Part shown: piece by piece, positions 53,562 to 63,870 of the stretch
How positions within the stretch are numbered: position 1 is the stretch's first letter
Layout: each line of letters opens with the position of its first letter
DNA from: Streptomyces adelaidensis
GTDB taxonomy: Bacteria; Actinomycetota; Actinomycetes; Streptomycetales; Streptomycetaceae
Direction: 5' to 3'
DNA length: 64,000 bases
Assembly (NCBI RefSeq): GCF_016598475.1
Contig: NZ_JAEMUX010000002.1
Span: forward strand, 124,001-188,000
Position numbers and translations under genes: made by a program
The notes under the pieces: generated by a model
Seen by the model: the letters and a program-made list of their open reading frames with translations, nothing else
Told to the model about the DNA's origin: nothing
The model's database searches: none

Positions 53562-53942
53562 ATGGCACGCGTTTCCGGTGTTGACATCCCGCGCGACAAG
53601 CGCGTGGAGGTCGCCCTCACCTACGTGTTCGGCATCGGCCGGACTCTCTCTCAGGAGACGCTGGCAGCGACCGGCGTCGACGCGGACACCCGCGTCCGCG
53701 ACCTCTCCGAGGAGCAGCTCGTCGCGATCCGCGAGTACGTGGACAGCAACATCAAGACCGAGGGTGACCTCCGTCGCGAGATCCAGGCCGACATCCGCCG
53801 CAAGGTCGAGATCGGCTGCTACCAGGGTCTGCGTCACCGTCGTGGTCTGCCCGTCCGCGGTCAGCGCACCAGCACCAACGCCCGCACCCGCAAGGGCCCG
53901 CGTCGCGCCATCGCCGGTAAGAAGAAGCCGGGCAAGAAGTAG
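53562..53942 (+). CDS. rpsM: 30S ribosomal protein S13
   Basis: S13 contacts the P-site tRNA and bridges to the 50S subunit. The product is 126 aa, starting [26 protein letters not shown] and ending [25 protein letters not shown]. The 193-nt spacer before it holds a short CCCCGG/CCGGGG hairpin near 53465-53487 and no gene. Confidence 0.99.
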   Translation: MARVSGVDIPRDKRVEVALTYVFGIGRTLSQETLAATGVDADTRVRDLSEEQLVAIREYVDSNIKTEGDLRREIQADIRRKVEIGCYQGLRHRRGLPVRGQRTSTNARTRKGPRRAIAGKKKPGKK

Positions 53943-54012
53943 TCCTCAGCGGACAACGCTTCATCAGCGGTCTTCGCTGTAGGACCGACCACCTCCCCGT
54001 AGGAGTTTGTAG

Positions 54013-54417
54013 ATGCCCCCCAAGGGTCGTCAGGGCGCTGCCAAGAAGGTGCGCCGCAAGGAAAAGAAGAACGTCGCTCACGGTCACGCGCACATCAAGA
54101 GCACGTTCAACAACACGATCGTCTCGATCACGGACCCCTCGGGCAACGTGATCTCCTGGGCCTCCGCCGGCCACGTCGGCTTCAAGGGCTCCCGCAAGTC
54201 CACGCCGTTCGCCGCGCAGATGGCCGCCGAGTCGGCCGCCCGTCGCGCGCAGGAGCACGGCATGCGCAAGGTCGACGTGTTCGTCAAGGGCCCGGGTTCG
54301 GGTCGTGAGACGGCCATCCGTTCGCTGCAGGCGACCGGTCTCGAGGTCGGCTCCATCCAGGACGTCACGCCCACCCCGCACAACGGCTGCCGTCCGCCCA
54401 AGCGTCGCCGCGTCTGA
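54013..54417 (+). CDS. rpsK: 30S ribosomal protein S11
   Basis: S11 forms part of the platform. The product is 134 aa with [32 protein letters not shown] and [16 protein letters not shown] at the end. In many bacteria rpsD follows; here rpoA comes next, after 133 nt. Confidence 0.99.
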   Translation: MPPKGRQGAAKKVRRKEKKNVAHGHAHIKSTFNNTIVSITDPSGNVISWASAGHVGFKGSRKSTPFAAQMAAESAARRAQEHGMRKVDVFVKGPGSGRETAIRSLQATGLEVGSIQDVTPTPHNGCRPPKRRRV

Positions 54418-54550
54418 CCCTTCGGGGCCGATGTACGGCTGCTTGGTCTGAGGTTTTCGGGCGGTATGGCTCTTCGGGGTCGTATCGCCCGTACCCTTGT
54501 CATACCTCAGGGCATCAAATAGTGGGTGCCCCTGACTGAAGGATCGCAAC

Positions 54551-55573
54551 ATGCTGATCGCTCAGCGTCCCTCGTTGACCGAAGAGGTCGTAGACGAGTT
54601 CCGCTCCCGGTTCGTGATCGAGCCGCTGGAGCCGGGCTTCGGCTACACCCTCGGCAACTCCCTGCGTCGTACGCTCCTGTCGTCGATCCCCGGTGCCGCT
54701 GTCACCAGCATCCGGATCGACGGTGTCCTGCACGAGTTCACCACCGTGCCGGGCGTCAAGGAGGACGTCACCGACCTGATCCTCAACATCAAGCAGCTGG
54801 TCGTCTCCTCGGAGCACGACGAGCCGGTCGTGATGTACCTGCGCAAGCAGGGCCCGGGTCTGGTCACCGCCGCCGACATCGCGCCCCCGGCCGGTGTCGA
54901 GGTGCACAACCCCGACCTCGTCCTCGCCACGCTCAACGGCAAGGGCAAGCTGGAGATGGAGCTGACGGTCGAGCGCGGCCGCGGTTATGTCTCCGCCGTG
55001 CAGAACAAGCAGGTGGGCCAGGAGATCGGCCGTATCCCGGTCGACTCGATCTACTCGCCGGTTCTCAAGGTCACGTACAAGGTCGAGGCGACTCGTGTCG
55101 AGCAGCGCACCGACTTCGACAAGCTGATCGTCGACGTCGAGACCAAGCAGGCCATGCGTCCGCGTGACGCCATGGCGTCGGCCGGTAAGACCCTGGTCGA
55201 GCTGTTCGGTCTGGCCCGTGAGCTCAACATCGACGCCGAGGGCATCGACATGGGTCCGTCCCCGACGGACGCCGCCCTCGCCGCTGATCTCGCCCTGCCG
55301 ATCGAGGAGCTCGAGCTCACCGTTCGGTCGTACAACTGCCTCAAGCGCGAGGGCATCCACTCCGTGGGTGAGCTCGTGGCTCGTTCCGAGGCCGATCTGC
55401 TCGACATCCGTAACTTCGGTGCGAAGTCGATCGACGAGGTCAAGGCGAAGCTGGCGGGTATGGGCCTCGCGCTCAAGGACTCGCCTCCCGGGTTCGACCC
55501 GACCGCCGCGGCCGACGCGTTCGGCGCCGACGATGACGCGGACGCGGGCTTCGTCGAGACCGAGCAGTACTAA
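54551..55573 (+). CDS. rpoA: DNA-directed RNA polymerase subunit alpha
   Basis: The alpha subunit is 340 aa. The N-terminal domain (assembly) starts [40 protein letters not shown]. The C-terminal domain for activators and UP elements contains [29 protein letters not shown]. The tail is acidic. It is followed by a 208-nt spacer before rplQ that contains GC-rich repeats and no gene. Confidence 0.99.
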   Translation: MLIAQRPSLTEEVVDEFRSRFVIEPLEPGFGYTLGNSLRRTLLSSIPGAAVTSIRIDGVLHEFTTVPGVKEDVTDLILNIKQLVVSSEHDEPVVMYLRKQGPGLVTAADIAPPAGVEVHNPDLVLATLNGKGKLEMELTVERGRGYVSAVQNKQVGQEIGRIPVDSIYSPVLKVTYKVEATRVEQRTDFDKLIVDVETKQAMRPRDAMASAGKTLVELFGLARELNIDAEGIDMGPSPTDAALAADLALPIEELELTVRSYNCLKREGIHSVGELVARSEADLLDIRNFGAKSIDEVKAKLAGMGLALKDSPPGFDPTAAADAFGADDDADAGFVETEQY

Positions 55574-55781
55574 GAGCTCGGGCCGGACGGTCCGTTTTCG
55601 GGTGCGGGTGCACTGTGGCTGGTCGCGCCCACGCGACGGAGTCGCATATCGACACCGCCCCGCGCCCCTTCCGGGAGCGCGCCCCTTCGGGGCTGCTCCC
55701 GGATCTTCGACAGGCAGCCGCCTGCTCGGACACTGACCCCGGTACCTGATACGGCCGGGGCAGACACCTAGGAGAAACAGC

Positions 55782-56285
55782 ATGCCGAAGCCCACCAAGG
55801 GTGCCCGTCTGGGCGGCAGTGCCGCGCACGAGAAGCTGCTGCTCGCGAACCTCGCGAAGGCGCTGTTCGAGCACGGCCGTATCACCACCACCGAGGCGAA
55901 GGCGCGCAAGCTGCGTCCGTACGCCGAGCGTCTGATCACCAAGGGCAAGAAGGGCGACCTTCACAACCGCCGTCAGGTGCTCCAGGTCATCACGGACAAG
56001 AGCGTCGTGCACACGCTCTTCACCGAGATCGGCCCGCGGTACGAGAACCGTCCGGGTGGCTACACCCGTATCACCAAGATCGGTAACCGTCGTGGCGACA
56101 ACGCGCCCATGGCTGTCATCGAGCTGGTCGAGGCGCTGACGGTCGCGCAGCAGGCGACGGGTGAGGCCGAGGCCGCGACGAAGCGTTCCGCCAAGGACGC
56201 CGAGGTCGCTGAGCCGAAGGTCGACACGACCAAGGCCGACGAGGCCGGCGAAGAGGCCGCCGCCGAGGAGTCCAAGGACGCGTAA
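55782..56285 (+). CDS. rplQ: 50S ribosomal protein L17
   Basis: The product is 167 aa. The L17 core is [34 protein letters not shown] to about residue 120. A C-terminal acidic/Ala-rich extension of about 45 residues is common in Streptomyces. The ATG follows CTAGGAGAAACAGC. A strong terminator lies downstream. Confidence 0.98.
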   Translation: MPKPTKGARLGGSAAHEKLLLANLAKALFEHGRITTTEAKARKLRPYAERLITKGKKGDLHNRRQVLQVITDKSVVHTLFTEIGPRYENRPGGYTRITKIGNRRGDNAPMAVIELVEALTVAQQATGEAEAATKRSAKDAEVAEPKVDTTKADEAGEEAAAEESKDA

Positions 56286-56324
56286 GCGTTCTGCCGGGGA
56301 CGGTTTGTCGGCGGCTGCGGCGGC

Positions 56325-56358
56325 GTCGTGGTTGTTCGCGCAGTTCCCCGCGCCCCTT
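56325..56358 (+). repeat. Dispersed GC-rich intergenic repeat, copy 1
   Basis: The stretch contains CGCGCAGTTCCCCGCGCCCC. It matches 61248-61281 over 34 nt with very few differences, and its end can pair with the following GGGGCGCG. Strings of this type are, to my knowledge, abundant in Streptomyces intergenic regions. Confidence 0.7.
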
Positions 56359-56374
56359 TAAGGGGCGCGCTTGA

Positions 56375-56412
56375 GCGGGCCCGTTCCTTTCCAGGAGCGG
56401 GCCCGCTTTTCT
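56375..56412 (+). terminator. Terminator after rplQ
   Basis: GCGGGCCCGTTCCT (56375-56388) pairs with AGGAGCGGGCCCGC (56393-56406) around TTCC and is followed by TTTTCT. It ends the ribosomal supercluster before truA. Confidence 0.9.
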
Positions 56413-56432
56413 GTACCTGAGAGGATCCAGGA

Positions 56433-57296
56433 GTGAGTGACGAAGTGCGGCCCGGGTTCGTACGGGTGCGGCTGGACCTGTCGTACGACGGGAGTGAGTT
56501 TTCCGGGTGGGCCAAGCAGGCCGGGGGGCGGCGGACCGTTCAGGGGGAGATCGAGGGTGCGCTGCGGACCGTGACGCGGTCCGGGGAGACGTATGAGCTG
56601 ACCGTGGCCGGGCGGACGGACGCCGGGGTGCACGCGCGGGGGCAGGTGGCTCATGTCGACCTGCCGCGGGAGGTCTGGGACGAGCACCACGGGAAGCTGC
56701 TCAAGCGGCTCGCCGGGCGGCTTTCCAGGGACGTACGGGTGTGGGCGCTGCGGGAGGCGCCCAGTGGCTTCAACGCCCGGTTCTCGGCCGTCTGGCGGCG
56801 GTACGCCTACCGCGTCACCGACAATCCCGGTGGCGTCGACCCGTTGCTGCGCGGTCACGTGCTGTGGCACGACTGGCCGCTGGACGTGGACGCCATGAAC
56901 GAGGCGGCGCGGCGGCTGCTGGGGGAGCACGACTTCGCGGCCTACTGCAAGCGGCGGGAAGGGGCGACGACCATTCGTACGCTCCAGAAGCTGAGCCTGG
57001 TGCGGGGGGACGACGGGATCATCACGGCCACCGTGCGGGCCGACGCCTTCTGCCACAACATGGTGCGGTCGTTGATCGGGGCGCTGTTGTTCGTGGGGGA
57101 CGGGCACCGGGACGCCGACTGGCCCGGAAAGGTGCTGGCCGCCGGGGTGCGGGATTCCGCCGTGCATGTCGTACGGCCGCACGGGCTGACCCTGGAGGAG
57201 GTCGGGTACCCGGCGGACGAACTGCTGGCCGCGCGGAACAAGGAAGCGCGGAACCGGCGGAGCCTGCCGGGGGTGCCCGGGGGCGGCTGCTGCTGA
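56433..57296 (+). CDS. truA: tRNA pseudouridine(38-40) synthase TruA
   Basis: The enzyme makes pseudouridine in the tRNA anticodon stem-loop. The product is 287 aa from a GTG behind CAGGA. The catalytic aspartate is D63 in [25 protein letters not shown] and [26 protein letters not shown] blocks are present. It commonly follows rplQ. It lies just after the terminator and may have its own promoter. Confidence 0.96.
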   Translation: MSDEVRPGFVRVRLDLSYDGSEFSGWAKQAGGRRTVQGEIEGALRTVTRSGETYELTVAGRTDAGVHARGQVAHVDLPREVWDEHHGKLLKRLAGRLSRDVRVWALREAPSGFNARFSAVWRRYAYRVTDNPGGVDPLLRGHVLWHDWPLDVDAMNEAARRLLGEHDFAAYCKRREGATTIRTLQKLSLVRGDDGIITATVRADAFCHNMVRSLIGALLFVGDGHRDADWPGKVLAAGVRDSAVHVVRPHGLTLEEVGYPADELLAARNKEARNRRSLPGVPGGGCC

Positions 57297-57318
57297 CCCC
57301 GGGCGGGCCGGATGCGGG

Positions 57319-58200
57319 TTACTGCTCGTTGGCCGCGGCCGCCGCCTGGGCCTGGCCCCTGCGGCGGATCTGGTCGAAGGTGGACTTGGCGAGGTCGTCG
57401 CCGGCGGCGAAGACGGCGCTGTCCTTCTCCGTGACGTCCTTGCCGTTGGTGAAGCCGGCGACGGTGAGGTAGGCGTAGCGGCCGTAGGAGTTGACGGTCG
57501 TACGGCAGATCGTCGTACGGCAGAAGGTGGGGACGCCGTCGCCGGAGAGCGAGACGATGGTGCTCTTCTTGTCCCAGCCCGCCTTGACCTTGGTCGCCTT
57601 GGCCTCGGTGTCGAACAGGGCGACGCCGACCGTGACCGCGACCTTGTCCAGGTGGTACGTCACGCGCATGAAGCGGGTGCAGTCGTTGCTGGTCAGGAGC
57701 TTGTCGAGGGTGCCCTGGACGGCCGAGGCGCAGGTGGTCGTCGAGGCCGTGGGGCCCTTGAGGTAGACGTTGTCCTCCTGCGTCAGCTGGGAGCCCGGGA
57801 AGAGGATGTCCGGGCTGATCGGCGCCTTGTCCTTGCCCGAGTCGGAGATGAAATCCTTCGGGTCCAGCGGGGGCGGGGCCGAGGTCGGCGCGAACGACGG
57901 GTCCGTCTTGGCGCTGGCGCTCGGGATGTCCGCGGTGGTCGGCAGGGCGTTCGGGCCGTTCGCCGTGGTGTTGTCGCTGTCGGCGTTGACGACGGCGACG
58001 GCCACGGCGACGCCTATGCCGACCGTGGCGAGAGCGCCGCCGACGATCACCAGGAGTCTGCGGCGTCTGTTGCGTGTTTCGGACTGCTCGGCGAGTGACG
58101 CCCAGTCCGGGGTCTGGTTACTGGTGGAATTCCGCTGATTGTCCCACGGATCGTGGGAACCCCCGGGGCTCCACTGAGACCCCCCCTGCCCAAAGCTCAT
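57319..58200 (-). CDS. Membrane-anchored protein of unknown function
   Basis: The 293-aa product has a Gly/Ser/Gln-rich cytoplasmic N-terminus (1-45), one membrane helix (about 49-71, LLVIVGGALATVGIGVAVAVAVV), a Pro/Ser/Thr-rich linker and an extracellular domain. That domain has four cysteines (TTTCASAVQ, SNDCTRFMR, TFCRTTICRTT) likely to form disulphides. It belongs to a conserved Streptomyces protein seen, as I recall, next to truA-rplM; no function is known. It is convergent with truA and divergent from rplM. Confidence 0.7.
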   Translation of the reverse strand: MSFGQGGSQWSPGGSHDPWDNQRNSTSNQTPDWASLAEQSETRNRRRRLLVIVGGALATVGIGVAVAVAVVNADSDNTTANGPNALPTTADIPSASAKTDPSFAPTSAPPPLDPKDFISDSGKDKAPISPDILFPGSQLTQEDNVYLKGPTASTTTCASAVQGTLDKLLTSNDCTRFMRVTYHLDKVAVTVGVALFDTEAKATKVKAGWDKKSTIVSLSGDGVPTFCRTTICRTTVNSYGRYAYLTVAGFTNGKDVTEKDSAVFAAGDDLAKSTFDQIRRRGQAQAAAAANEQ

Positions 58201-58569
58201 GGGCCGCAGTTTAGACGGGCGAGGGGAGGCCTTACTCAGTTATGGGTTGCGAGTAGTAAGTCGACACGGACGCCGTCCCGGCGGCGCCCAGCGTCAGTGC
58301 GACATCGGCCGCGGCGATCGAGGCGCTCGCCCGCCGGGGCCGGCGGAGCGGACTCGTTTTGACCCGTCCGGGTGCGCCCGGCTAAGCTGCGTGTTCGTTA
58401 TGTGTATTGGCTTGCTCATTCTCACGTGAGGCGGCCCTTACACCGGTCCACCGGGCCGATGACCAGCGAGCCAGCACGCGGTATGCGTCACCGCTGTGCG
58501 GCAGGGGCTGTCGTGATCGTCTTCGGTGACCTGTCAGGAACCTCACTGAAGAAGCGAAGGCTACGAACC
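58201..58569. other. Divergent intergenic region before rplM
   Basis: This 369-bp space has no gene. It contains the rplM promoter at 58359-58388 and a leader of about 180 nt. The part near 58201 must hold the promoter of the minus-strand gene, which I could not identify. Confidence 0.6.
58359..58388 (+). promoter_or_regulatory. rplM-rpsI promoter
   Basis: TTGACC (58359-58364) and TAAGCT (58383-58388) with an 18-bp spacer form a good HrdB-type promoter. Confidence 0.65.
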
Positions 58570-59013
58570 GTGCGTACGTACAGCCCCAAGCCCGGCGACA
58601 TCACTCGCCAGTGGCACGTCATTGACGCCCAGGACGTCGTCCTGGGTCGTCTGGCGACCACCACTGCCACCCTTCTGCGCGGCAAGCACAAGCCGATCTA
58701 CGCCCCCCACGTCGATGCCGGTGACTTCGTCATCATCATCAACGCGGACAAGGTCCACCTGTCCGGCAACAAGCGGACCCAGAAGATGGCCTACCGCCAC
58801 TCCGGTTACCCGGGTGGTCTGCGCTCCGTCCGTTACGACGAGCTGCTGGCGAAGAACCCCGAGAAGGCCGTCGAGAAGGCCGTCAAGGGAATGCTTCCCA
58901 AGAACACCCTCGGCCGTCAGATGCTCTCCAAGCTGAAGGTCTACTCGGGCGACCAGCACCCGCACGCTGCCCAGCAGCCGGTGCCGTTCGAGATCACCCA
59001 GGTCGCGCAGTAA
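58570..59013 (+). CDS. rplM: 50S ribosomal protein L13
   Basis: L13 is an early 50S assembly protein. The product is 147 aa from a GTG, starting [21 protein letters not shown] and containing [20 protein letters not shown] and HSGYPGGLR. It is coupled to rpsI, 43 nt downstream. Confidence 0.99.
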   Translation: MRTYSPKPGDITRQWHVIDAQDVVLGRLATTTATLLRGKHKPIYAPHVDAGDFVIIINADKVHLSGNKRTQKMAYRHSGYPGGLRSVRYDELLAKNPEKAVEKAVKGMLPKNTLGRQMLSKLKVYSGDQHPHAAQQPVPFEITQVAQ

Positions 59014-59056
59014 GTCCGGCCACACCCCTAAGCCTGAAGAGAATCTGAGGAGAATC

Positions 59057-59569
59057 GTGGCCGAGACCACTGCCGAGCAGCCGCTCGAAGAGATCGAGAT
59101 CGACAGCTACACCACGGAGTCCGAGGTCCCCGTCGAGGGCGAGTACACCTCGGAGTCCCTCGCCGGCCGCTTCGGCGACCCGCAGCCGGCCGCGGGCCTG
59201 GGCCGTCGCAAGAACGCCATCGCCCGCGTCCGGATCGTCCCGGGCACCGGCAAGTGGAAGATCAACGGTCGCACCCTTGAGGACTACTTCCCCAACAAGG
59301 TGCACCAGCAGGAAGTCAACGAGCCCTTCAAGGTGCTCGAGCTCGAGGGCCGCTACGACGTCATCGCCCGCATCGGCGGTGGCGGTGTCTCCGGTCAGGC
59401 CGGTGCGCTCCGTCTCGGTGTCGCCCGTGCGCTGAACGAGGCCGACGTCGACAACAACCGCGGCGCCCTCAAGAAGGCCGGCTTCCTCAAGCGCGACGAC
59501 CGTGCGGTCGAGCGCAAGAAGGCCGGTCTCAAGAAGGCCCGTAAGGCCCCGCAGTACAGCAAGCGCTAA
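59057..59569 (+). CDS. rpsI: 30S ribosomal protein S9
   Basis: The S9 C-terminus reaches the P-site tRNA (KAPQYSKR at the end). The product is 170 aa, longer than the roughly 130 aa of many bacteria because of an acidic N-terminal extension of about 48 residues. The core begins [26 protein letters not shown]. The GTG has GAGGAGAATC upstream. A terminator follows. Confidence 0.98.
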   Translation: MAETTAEQPLEEIEIDSYTTESEVPVEGEYTSESLAGRFGDPQPAAGLGRRKNAIARVRIVPGTGKWKINGRTLEDYFPNKVHQQEVNEPFKVLELEGRYDVIARIGGGGVSGQAGALRLGVARALNEADVDNNRGALKKAGFLKRDDRAVERKKAGLKKARKAPQYSKR

Positions 59570-59597
59570 ATCCGCCGCTCCGCCGTACCGCTCGCAA

Positions 59598-59636
59598 CGC
59601 CCCGGTGGCACGTTCCTGTGCCGCCGGGGCGGTTTG
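59598..59636 (+). terminator. Terminator after rpsI
   Basis: CGCCCCGGTGGCAC (59598-59611) pairs with GTGCCGCCGGGGCG (59618-59631) around GTTCCT, with GTTTG after it. The remaining 200 nt up to glmM hold no gene. Confidence 0.85.
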
Positions 59637-59834
59637 CGTAACAGGGTGTCGATGGGCGTTGGCGACGGGTTTAGCAGGGGCGATTATTTTCCGCAGGCTT
59701 ATACACAGACTGTCGGTACAACCCCGAAAGGGGGAGGACAGTCTCAGGGGATGTACTTGGTCCAGGGAGTGCCGGGACACTCGGTGGATACCTGGTACGA
59801 GCCGCACATTCTCAGCAATTCGGAGGACACCACT

Positions 59835-61193
59835 GTGGGACGACTCTTCGGCACGGACGGCGTGCGCGGTGTCGCCAACGCGGATCTGACGGCCGAGCTC
59901 GCGCTCGGACTCTCCGTCGCGGCGGCACACGTACTCGCCGAGGTGGGCACGTTCGAAGGCCACAAGCCGGTGGCGGTGGTCGGGCGGGACCCGCGAGCGT
60001 CCGGGGAGTTCCTGGAGGCCGCCGTCGTGGCGGGCCTCGCCAGCGCGGGTGTCGACGTGCTGCGCGTCGGTGTGCTGCCCACCCCCGCGGTGGCGTTCCT
60101 CACCGGCGAGCTGGGCGCCGACCTCGGTGTGATGCTCTCCGCCAGCCATAACGCCATGCCCGACAACGGAGTCAAGTTCTTCGCCCGCGGCGGCCACAAG
60201 CTCGCCGACGATCTTGAGGACAGGATCGAGCGTGTCTACGAGGAGCATCGGACCGGGGCTCCCTGGGACCGGCCCACGGGCGCGGGCGTCGGGCGGATCA
60301 GCTCCTACGAGGAGGGCTACGGCCGCTACGTCGAGCATCTGCTGTCCGTTCTGCCCAACCGGCTCGACGGGCTGAAGGTCGTCCTCGACGAGGCGCACGG
60401 TGCCGCCGCCGGGGTCTCGCCGGAGGTCTTCACCCGCGCGGGCGCCGAGATCGTCACCATCGGGACGGAGCCGGACGGGCTCAACATCAACGACGGGTGC
60501 GGGTCCACGCACCTGGGCAAGTTGCGGGCCGCCGTCGTCGAGCACGGGGCGCACCTCGGTATCGCGCACGACGGTGACGCCGACCGGTGCCTCGCCGTGG
60601 ACCACGAGGGCAACGAGGTCGACGGGGACCAGATCCTCGCGGTGCTCGCGCTGGACATGCGGGAGCGGTCCGTGTTGCGGGGCGACACCGTGGTCGCCAC
60701 CGTCATGTCGAACCTCGGGTTCAAGCTGGCGCTGGAGCGGGAGGGGCTGCGGCTGGTGCAGACCGGGGTCGGGGACCGGTATGTGCTGGAGGAGATGCGG
60801 GAGCACGGGTACGCCCTCGGGGGCGAGCAGTCCGGGCACGTGATCATCTCCGACCACGCGACGACGGGTGACGGGACGCTGACCGGGCTGCTGCTGGCGG
60901 CTCGGGTAGTGCGGACCGGTCGTACGCTCAAGGACCTCGCGGGAGTGATGGAGCGGCTGCCGCAGGTGCTCGTCAATGTGCCGGACGTGGATCGGTCCCG
61001 GGTGGGGACGTCCGCGGAGTTGGCTGCGGCGGTGGGTGAGGCCGAGCGGGAACTCGGGTCTACCGGGCGGGTGTTGTTGCGGCCTTCCGGGACCGAGCCG
61101 TTGGTGCGGGTGATGGTTGAGGCCGCGGATATCGAGCAGGCTCGGTCGGTGGCCGGGCGGTTGGCCGATGCGGTGAAGTCGGCGCTGGGTTAG
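59835..61193 (+). CDS. glmM: Phosphoglucosamine mutase
   Basis: The enzyme turns glucosamine-6-phosphate into glucosamine-1-phosphate for UDP-GlcNAc and peptidoglycan. The product is 452 aa from the GTG at 59835 (GGAGGACACCACT; the frame is open upstream but not conserved). It has [10 protein letters not shown], the phosphoserine loop [12 protein letters not shown], the metal loop [12 protein letters not shown], the sugar loop GGEQSGH and the phosphate loop [12 protein letters not shown]. glmM after rpsI is the usual Streptomyces order. Confidence 0.98.
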   Translation: MGRLFGTDGVRGVANADLTAELALGLSVAAAHVLAEVGTFEGHKPVAVVGRDPRASGEFLEAAVVAGLASAGVDVLRVGVLPTPAVAFLTGELGADLGVMLSASHNAMPDNGVKFFARGGHKLADDLEDRIERVYEEHRTGAPWDRPTGAGVGRISSYEEGYGRYVEHLLSVLPNRLDGLKVVLDEAHGAAAGVSPEVFTRAGAEIVTIGTEPDGLNINDGCGSTHLGKLRAAVVEHGAHLGIAHDGDADRCLAVDHEGNEVDGDQILAVLALDMRERSVLRGDTVVATVMSNLGFKLALEREGLRLVQTGVGDRYVLEEMREHGYALGGEQSGHVIISDHATTGDGTLTGLLLAARVVRTGRTLKDLAGVMERLPQVLVNVPDVDRSRVGTSAELAAAVGEAERELGSTGRVLLRPSGTEPLVRVMVEAADIEQARSVAGRLADAVKSALG

Positions 61194-61247
61194 TCGGGCG
61201 GTTCCGGGTTCGGGGTGGGGGAGCTGTGCTTTGCGGGCCGCGGGAGC

Positions 61248-61281
61248 GTCGTGGCTTGTCGCGCAGTTCCCCGCGCCCCTT
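61248..61281 (+). repeat. Dispersed GC-rich intergenic repeat, copy 2
   Basis: Matches the copy at 56325-56358. Its end overlaps the stop codon of the minus-strand DUF389 gene. Confidence 0.7.
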
Positions 61282-62200
61282 AGCAGGGCTTGGACCACAG
61301 CCATTTCTGGGTCAGCAGGGTGAGGGTGCCGGCCAGGACGATGCCCAGGAGGTTCAGGAGCAGTTGCTCCGTCGAGCCCACTGTCTGTTTCGTGTCGCCG
61401 TAGCTCAGGGCGACCGCCGCGTTGGCGGCCGCGGGGACCGTGGTGACGGAGATGGCGACGCCGACCAGAGCGCCCGACTTGGCCGAGGTCAGGGAGAGGG
61501 TACCGGCGATACCGGCGAGGACGGCCACGACGAAGGAGAACGCGTCGGGGGCGTAGACGAAGGCCGTGTTGGGGCGGTCGGCGTCCAGTTGTTCCCTGCT
61601 GAACAGGTTGAGCGCGTCCATGAAGAGGCTGAAGACGACCGTCGCGGCCATGGCCGCCGCGAAGCCCACGAGGAGCGCGATCAGGGAGCGCAGGGCCAGG
61701 CGGGAGCGGCGCTGGACGATGGCCGTGCTGAAGCCGGCCAAGGGGCCGAACTCCGGGCCGACCGCCATCGCGCCGACGATGAGGATGGCGTTGTCGAGGA
61801 CCACACCGCAGGCCGCGATCATCGTGGCGAGGGTGATGAAGGCGACGTAGGTGATGGAGAGCGTCGACTCCTCGTGGGTCGCGTCCGTCAGGTGCTCCCA
61901 CAGGACCGCGTCCGCGCCCTCGCCGGGCGCCTCGTCCTCGGCCTTGTCGGCGCGCTCGGAGAGGGACAGGTCGATGTTCTCGACGGCGATCGAGCCGGTC
62001 TTGTCGAGGTCCAACGCCCGTAGCGCGCCGATGAGTTCGTCGCCGGCCTCGCGTGCGACGTCGCACATCACCACGTCCCCGGCGGGGTTGCGGGCGGCGC
62101 CCGGCACGACGACGAGATGAGTGGTGCCGACCGTGGTCTCGACCACGCGCACCACCTCGTCGGTCTTCTCGGCCGGGGTGATCAGGCGCAGATGCAGCAT
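61280..62200 (-). CDS. DUF389 family membrane protein
   Basis: The 306-aa product has a soluble N-terminal domain (1-105, MLHLRLITPAEKTDEVVRVVET) and about six membrane helices. The typical DUF389 core is present: ACGVVLDNAILIVGAMAVGPEFGPLAGFSTAIV followed by VGVAISVTTVPAAANAAVAL. Function unknown; some relatives have been proposed as transporters. The ATG start is at 62200. It is convergent with glmM and 45 nt downstream of coaA on the same strand. Confidence 0.88.
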   Translation of the reverse strand: MLHLRLITPAEKTDEVVRVVETTVGTTHLVVVPGAARNPAGDVVMCDVAREAGDELIGALRALDLDKTGSIAVENIDLSLSERADKAEDEAPGEGADAVLWEHLTDATHEESTLSITYVAFITLATMIAACGVVLDNAILIVGAMAVGPEFGPLAGFSTAIVQRRSRLALRSLIALLVGFAAAMAATVVFSLFMDALNLFSREQLDADRPNTAFVYAPDAFSFVVAVLAGIAGTLSLTSAKSGALVGVAISVTTVPAAANAAVALSYGDTKQTVGSTEQLLLNLLGIVLAGTLTLLTQKWLWSKPC

Positions 62201-62245
62201 GAGGCCTTTCTAACAGGCCGCCGTTACGGGTTCCTCGTCATGGCC

Positions 62246-63235
62246 TCACAGCTTGCGCAGGCTGAGGCGGCGCACCTTGTGGTCCTGGCCCTTGCGGATG
62301 ATGAGGGTGGCGCGGCCACGGGTGGGGGCGATGTTCTCGACCAGGTTGGGCTTGTTGATGGTGCGCCAGAGGGTGCGGGCGTAGTCGAGGGCCTCCTCCT
62401 CGGAGACCTGGGTGTACTTGCGGAAGTACGAGTCCGGCTTCTGGAAGGCCGTCTGACGGAGCTTCTTGAAGCGGTTGAGGTACCAGCGTTCGATGTCGTC
62501 GGCGCCGGCGTCGACGTACACGCTGAAGTCGAAGTAGTCGGCGAGGCCCACGCGGGTGCGGCCGTCCTGGCCGGGGAGGGCGGGCTGGAGGACGTTCAGG
62601 CCCTCGACGATGAGGATGTCGGGGCGGCGGACCGTGAGCCGCCGGTCGGGGACGATGTCGTAGATGAGGTGGGAGTAGACGGGGGCCGTCACCTCGTCCT
62701 TGCCGGCCTTGATGTCGGCGACGAAACGGGTCAGGGCCCGGCGGTCGTACGACTCGGGGAAGCCCTTGCGGGAGACCAGGCCGCGCTCCTGGAGAGCCTT
62801 CATGGGGAGCAGGAAGCCGTCCGTGGTGACCAGTTCCACACGCGGGTGTTCGGGCCAGCGGGCCAGGAGCGCCTGGAGGAGACGGGCGACGGTCGACTTG
62901 CCGACGGCCACGGAGCCGGCGACGCCTATGACGAACGGGGTGCCGGACTGGGAGCCCTGCTCGCCCAGGAAGGTGTTCAGGGCGCCGCGCAGGCCGTCGG
63001 TGGCGCCGATGTAGAGGTTGAGGAGCCGGGACAGTGGCAGGTAGATGTCCCGTACCTCGTCGAGGTCGATGACATCGCCCAGGCCACGCAGCTTCTCCAC
63101 CTCCTCGGCGTTCAGCGGCAGCGGCGTCTTTTCGCGCAGCGCGCTCCACTCGGCACGGGTGAGGTCGACGTAGGGAGTCGCCTCCGGCCTGGGCCGGTGG
63201 GCGCTCCGCGGCAACGAGGAGACCGGTGAGATCAC
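62246..63235 (-). CDS. coaA: Pantothenate kinase, type I
   Basis: The enzyme carries out the first step of coenzyme A synthesis. The product is 329 aa. P-loop [18 protein letters not shown], then [16 protein letters not shown] and VEGLNVLQP are diagnostic. The C-terminal block [12 protein letters not shown] and [22 protein letters not shown] are usual. The GTG at 63235 has a poor ribosome binding site, but no better start is seen. Confidence 0.97.
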   Translation of the reverse strand: MISPVSSLPRSAHRPRPEATPYVDLTRAEWSALREKTPLPLNAEEVEKLRGLGDVIDLDEVRDIYLPLSRLLNLYIGATDGLRGALNTFLGEQGSQSGTPFVIGVAGSVAVGKSTVARLLQALLARWPEHPRVELVTTDGFLLPMKALQERGLVSRKGFPESYDRRALTRFVADIKAGKDEVTAPVYSHLIYDIVPDRRLTVRRPDILIVEGLNVLQPALPGQDGRTRVGLADYFDFSVYVDAGADDIERWYLNRFKKLRQTAFQKPDSYFRKYTQVSEEEALDYARTLWRTINKPNLVENIAPTRGRATLIIRKGQDHKVRRLSLRKL

Positions 63236-63476
63236 AGTCCATTGTTAACGGAGTTCGAACGGGATGGCGGGGTGGGGTCCGTCACGCTCGGGGCGGGGCG
63301 GTGGTGGCGCGCCGGGGAGTGACGAAGAGGGGCGAACGGCGGGTGCCGTGCGCCTGTGTCATGACTGTGCGTGAAGTGTGTCCAAGGTATGGACCCGGGG
63401 TGGTGGGCGGGCTAGCGTCCGGGCGGTCGGGAGGGAGCCGCCTCCCGGTCGACCAGGGGGAATTGGGGGGCTTCAG

Positions 63477-63725
63477 ATGGCTTTCACCAAGGGTGTGCGG
63501 TTACGGGACGTCGTTCGGCGCAAAGCCGGGTCTACGCGCGGTGACGCGGAGCTCGCGGGGCGGGTGTGCAGCGAGCTGGCGGCGGATCTGCCGGACGAGG
63601 ATCTGGGGGAGCACCCGGACGACTGCCTTGACATGTATCGGATGGGGAGCAAGCCGCGGTGTGAGGAGGTCGAGTATCTGGGGATGGTGCGGGAGGCGAT
63701 CGACCGGTTGGAGGAGGGGAGTTGA
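63477..63725 (+). CDS. Small protein of unknown function
   Basis: The 82-aa product, MAFTKGVRLRDVVRRKAGST then RGDAELAGRVCSELAADLPD, is charged, helical and rich in Asp/Glu. It has three cysteines (VCSEL, DDCLDM, PRCEEVEY). The ATG follows GGGGGGCTTCAG, and upstream in-frame codons lack a site. It is divergent from coaA across 241 bp. I do not recognise a family. Confidence 0.55.
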   Translation: MAFTKGVRLRDVVRRKAGSTRGDAELAGRVCSELAADLPDEDLGEHPDDCLDMYRMGSKPRCEEVEYLGMVREAIDRLEEGS

Positions 63726-63794
63726 GGGCGATGGTCCGTGCCGCCCCGCACGGGCGATGAGCGGGTGAGGGGCAGCCGGCGGCGATGTCGGTCG

Positions 63795-63870
63795 GGGGTG
63801 CGGGTCAGTCGGTCCCGATGTCAGCCGAGGTGAGGGCCAGTCGGGGTGCGGGTCAGTCGGTCCTGATGTC
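63795..63870. repeat. Direct repeat over the 3' end of the last gene
   Basis: Two copies of a 28-nt string containing GCGGGTCAGTCGGTCC, at 63795-63822 and 63843-63870, differ at one base and are 48 nt apart. Each contains the stop triplet of the minus-strand gene, so the copy further out looks like a duplicated gene end. Confidence 0.7.
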
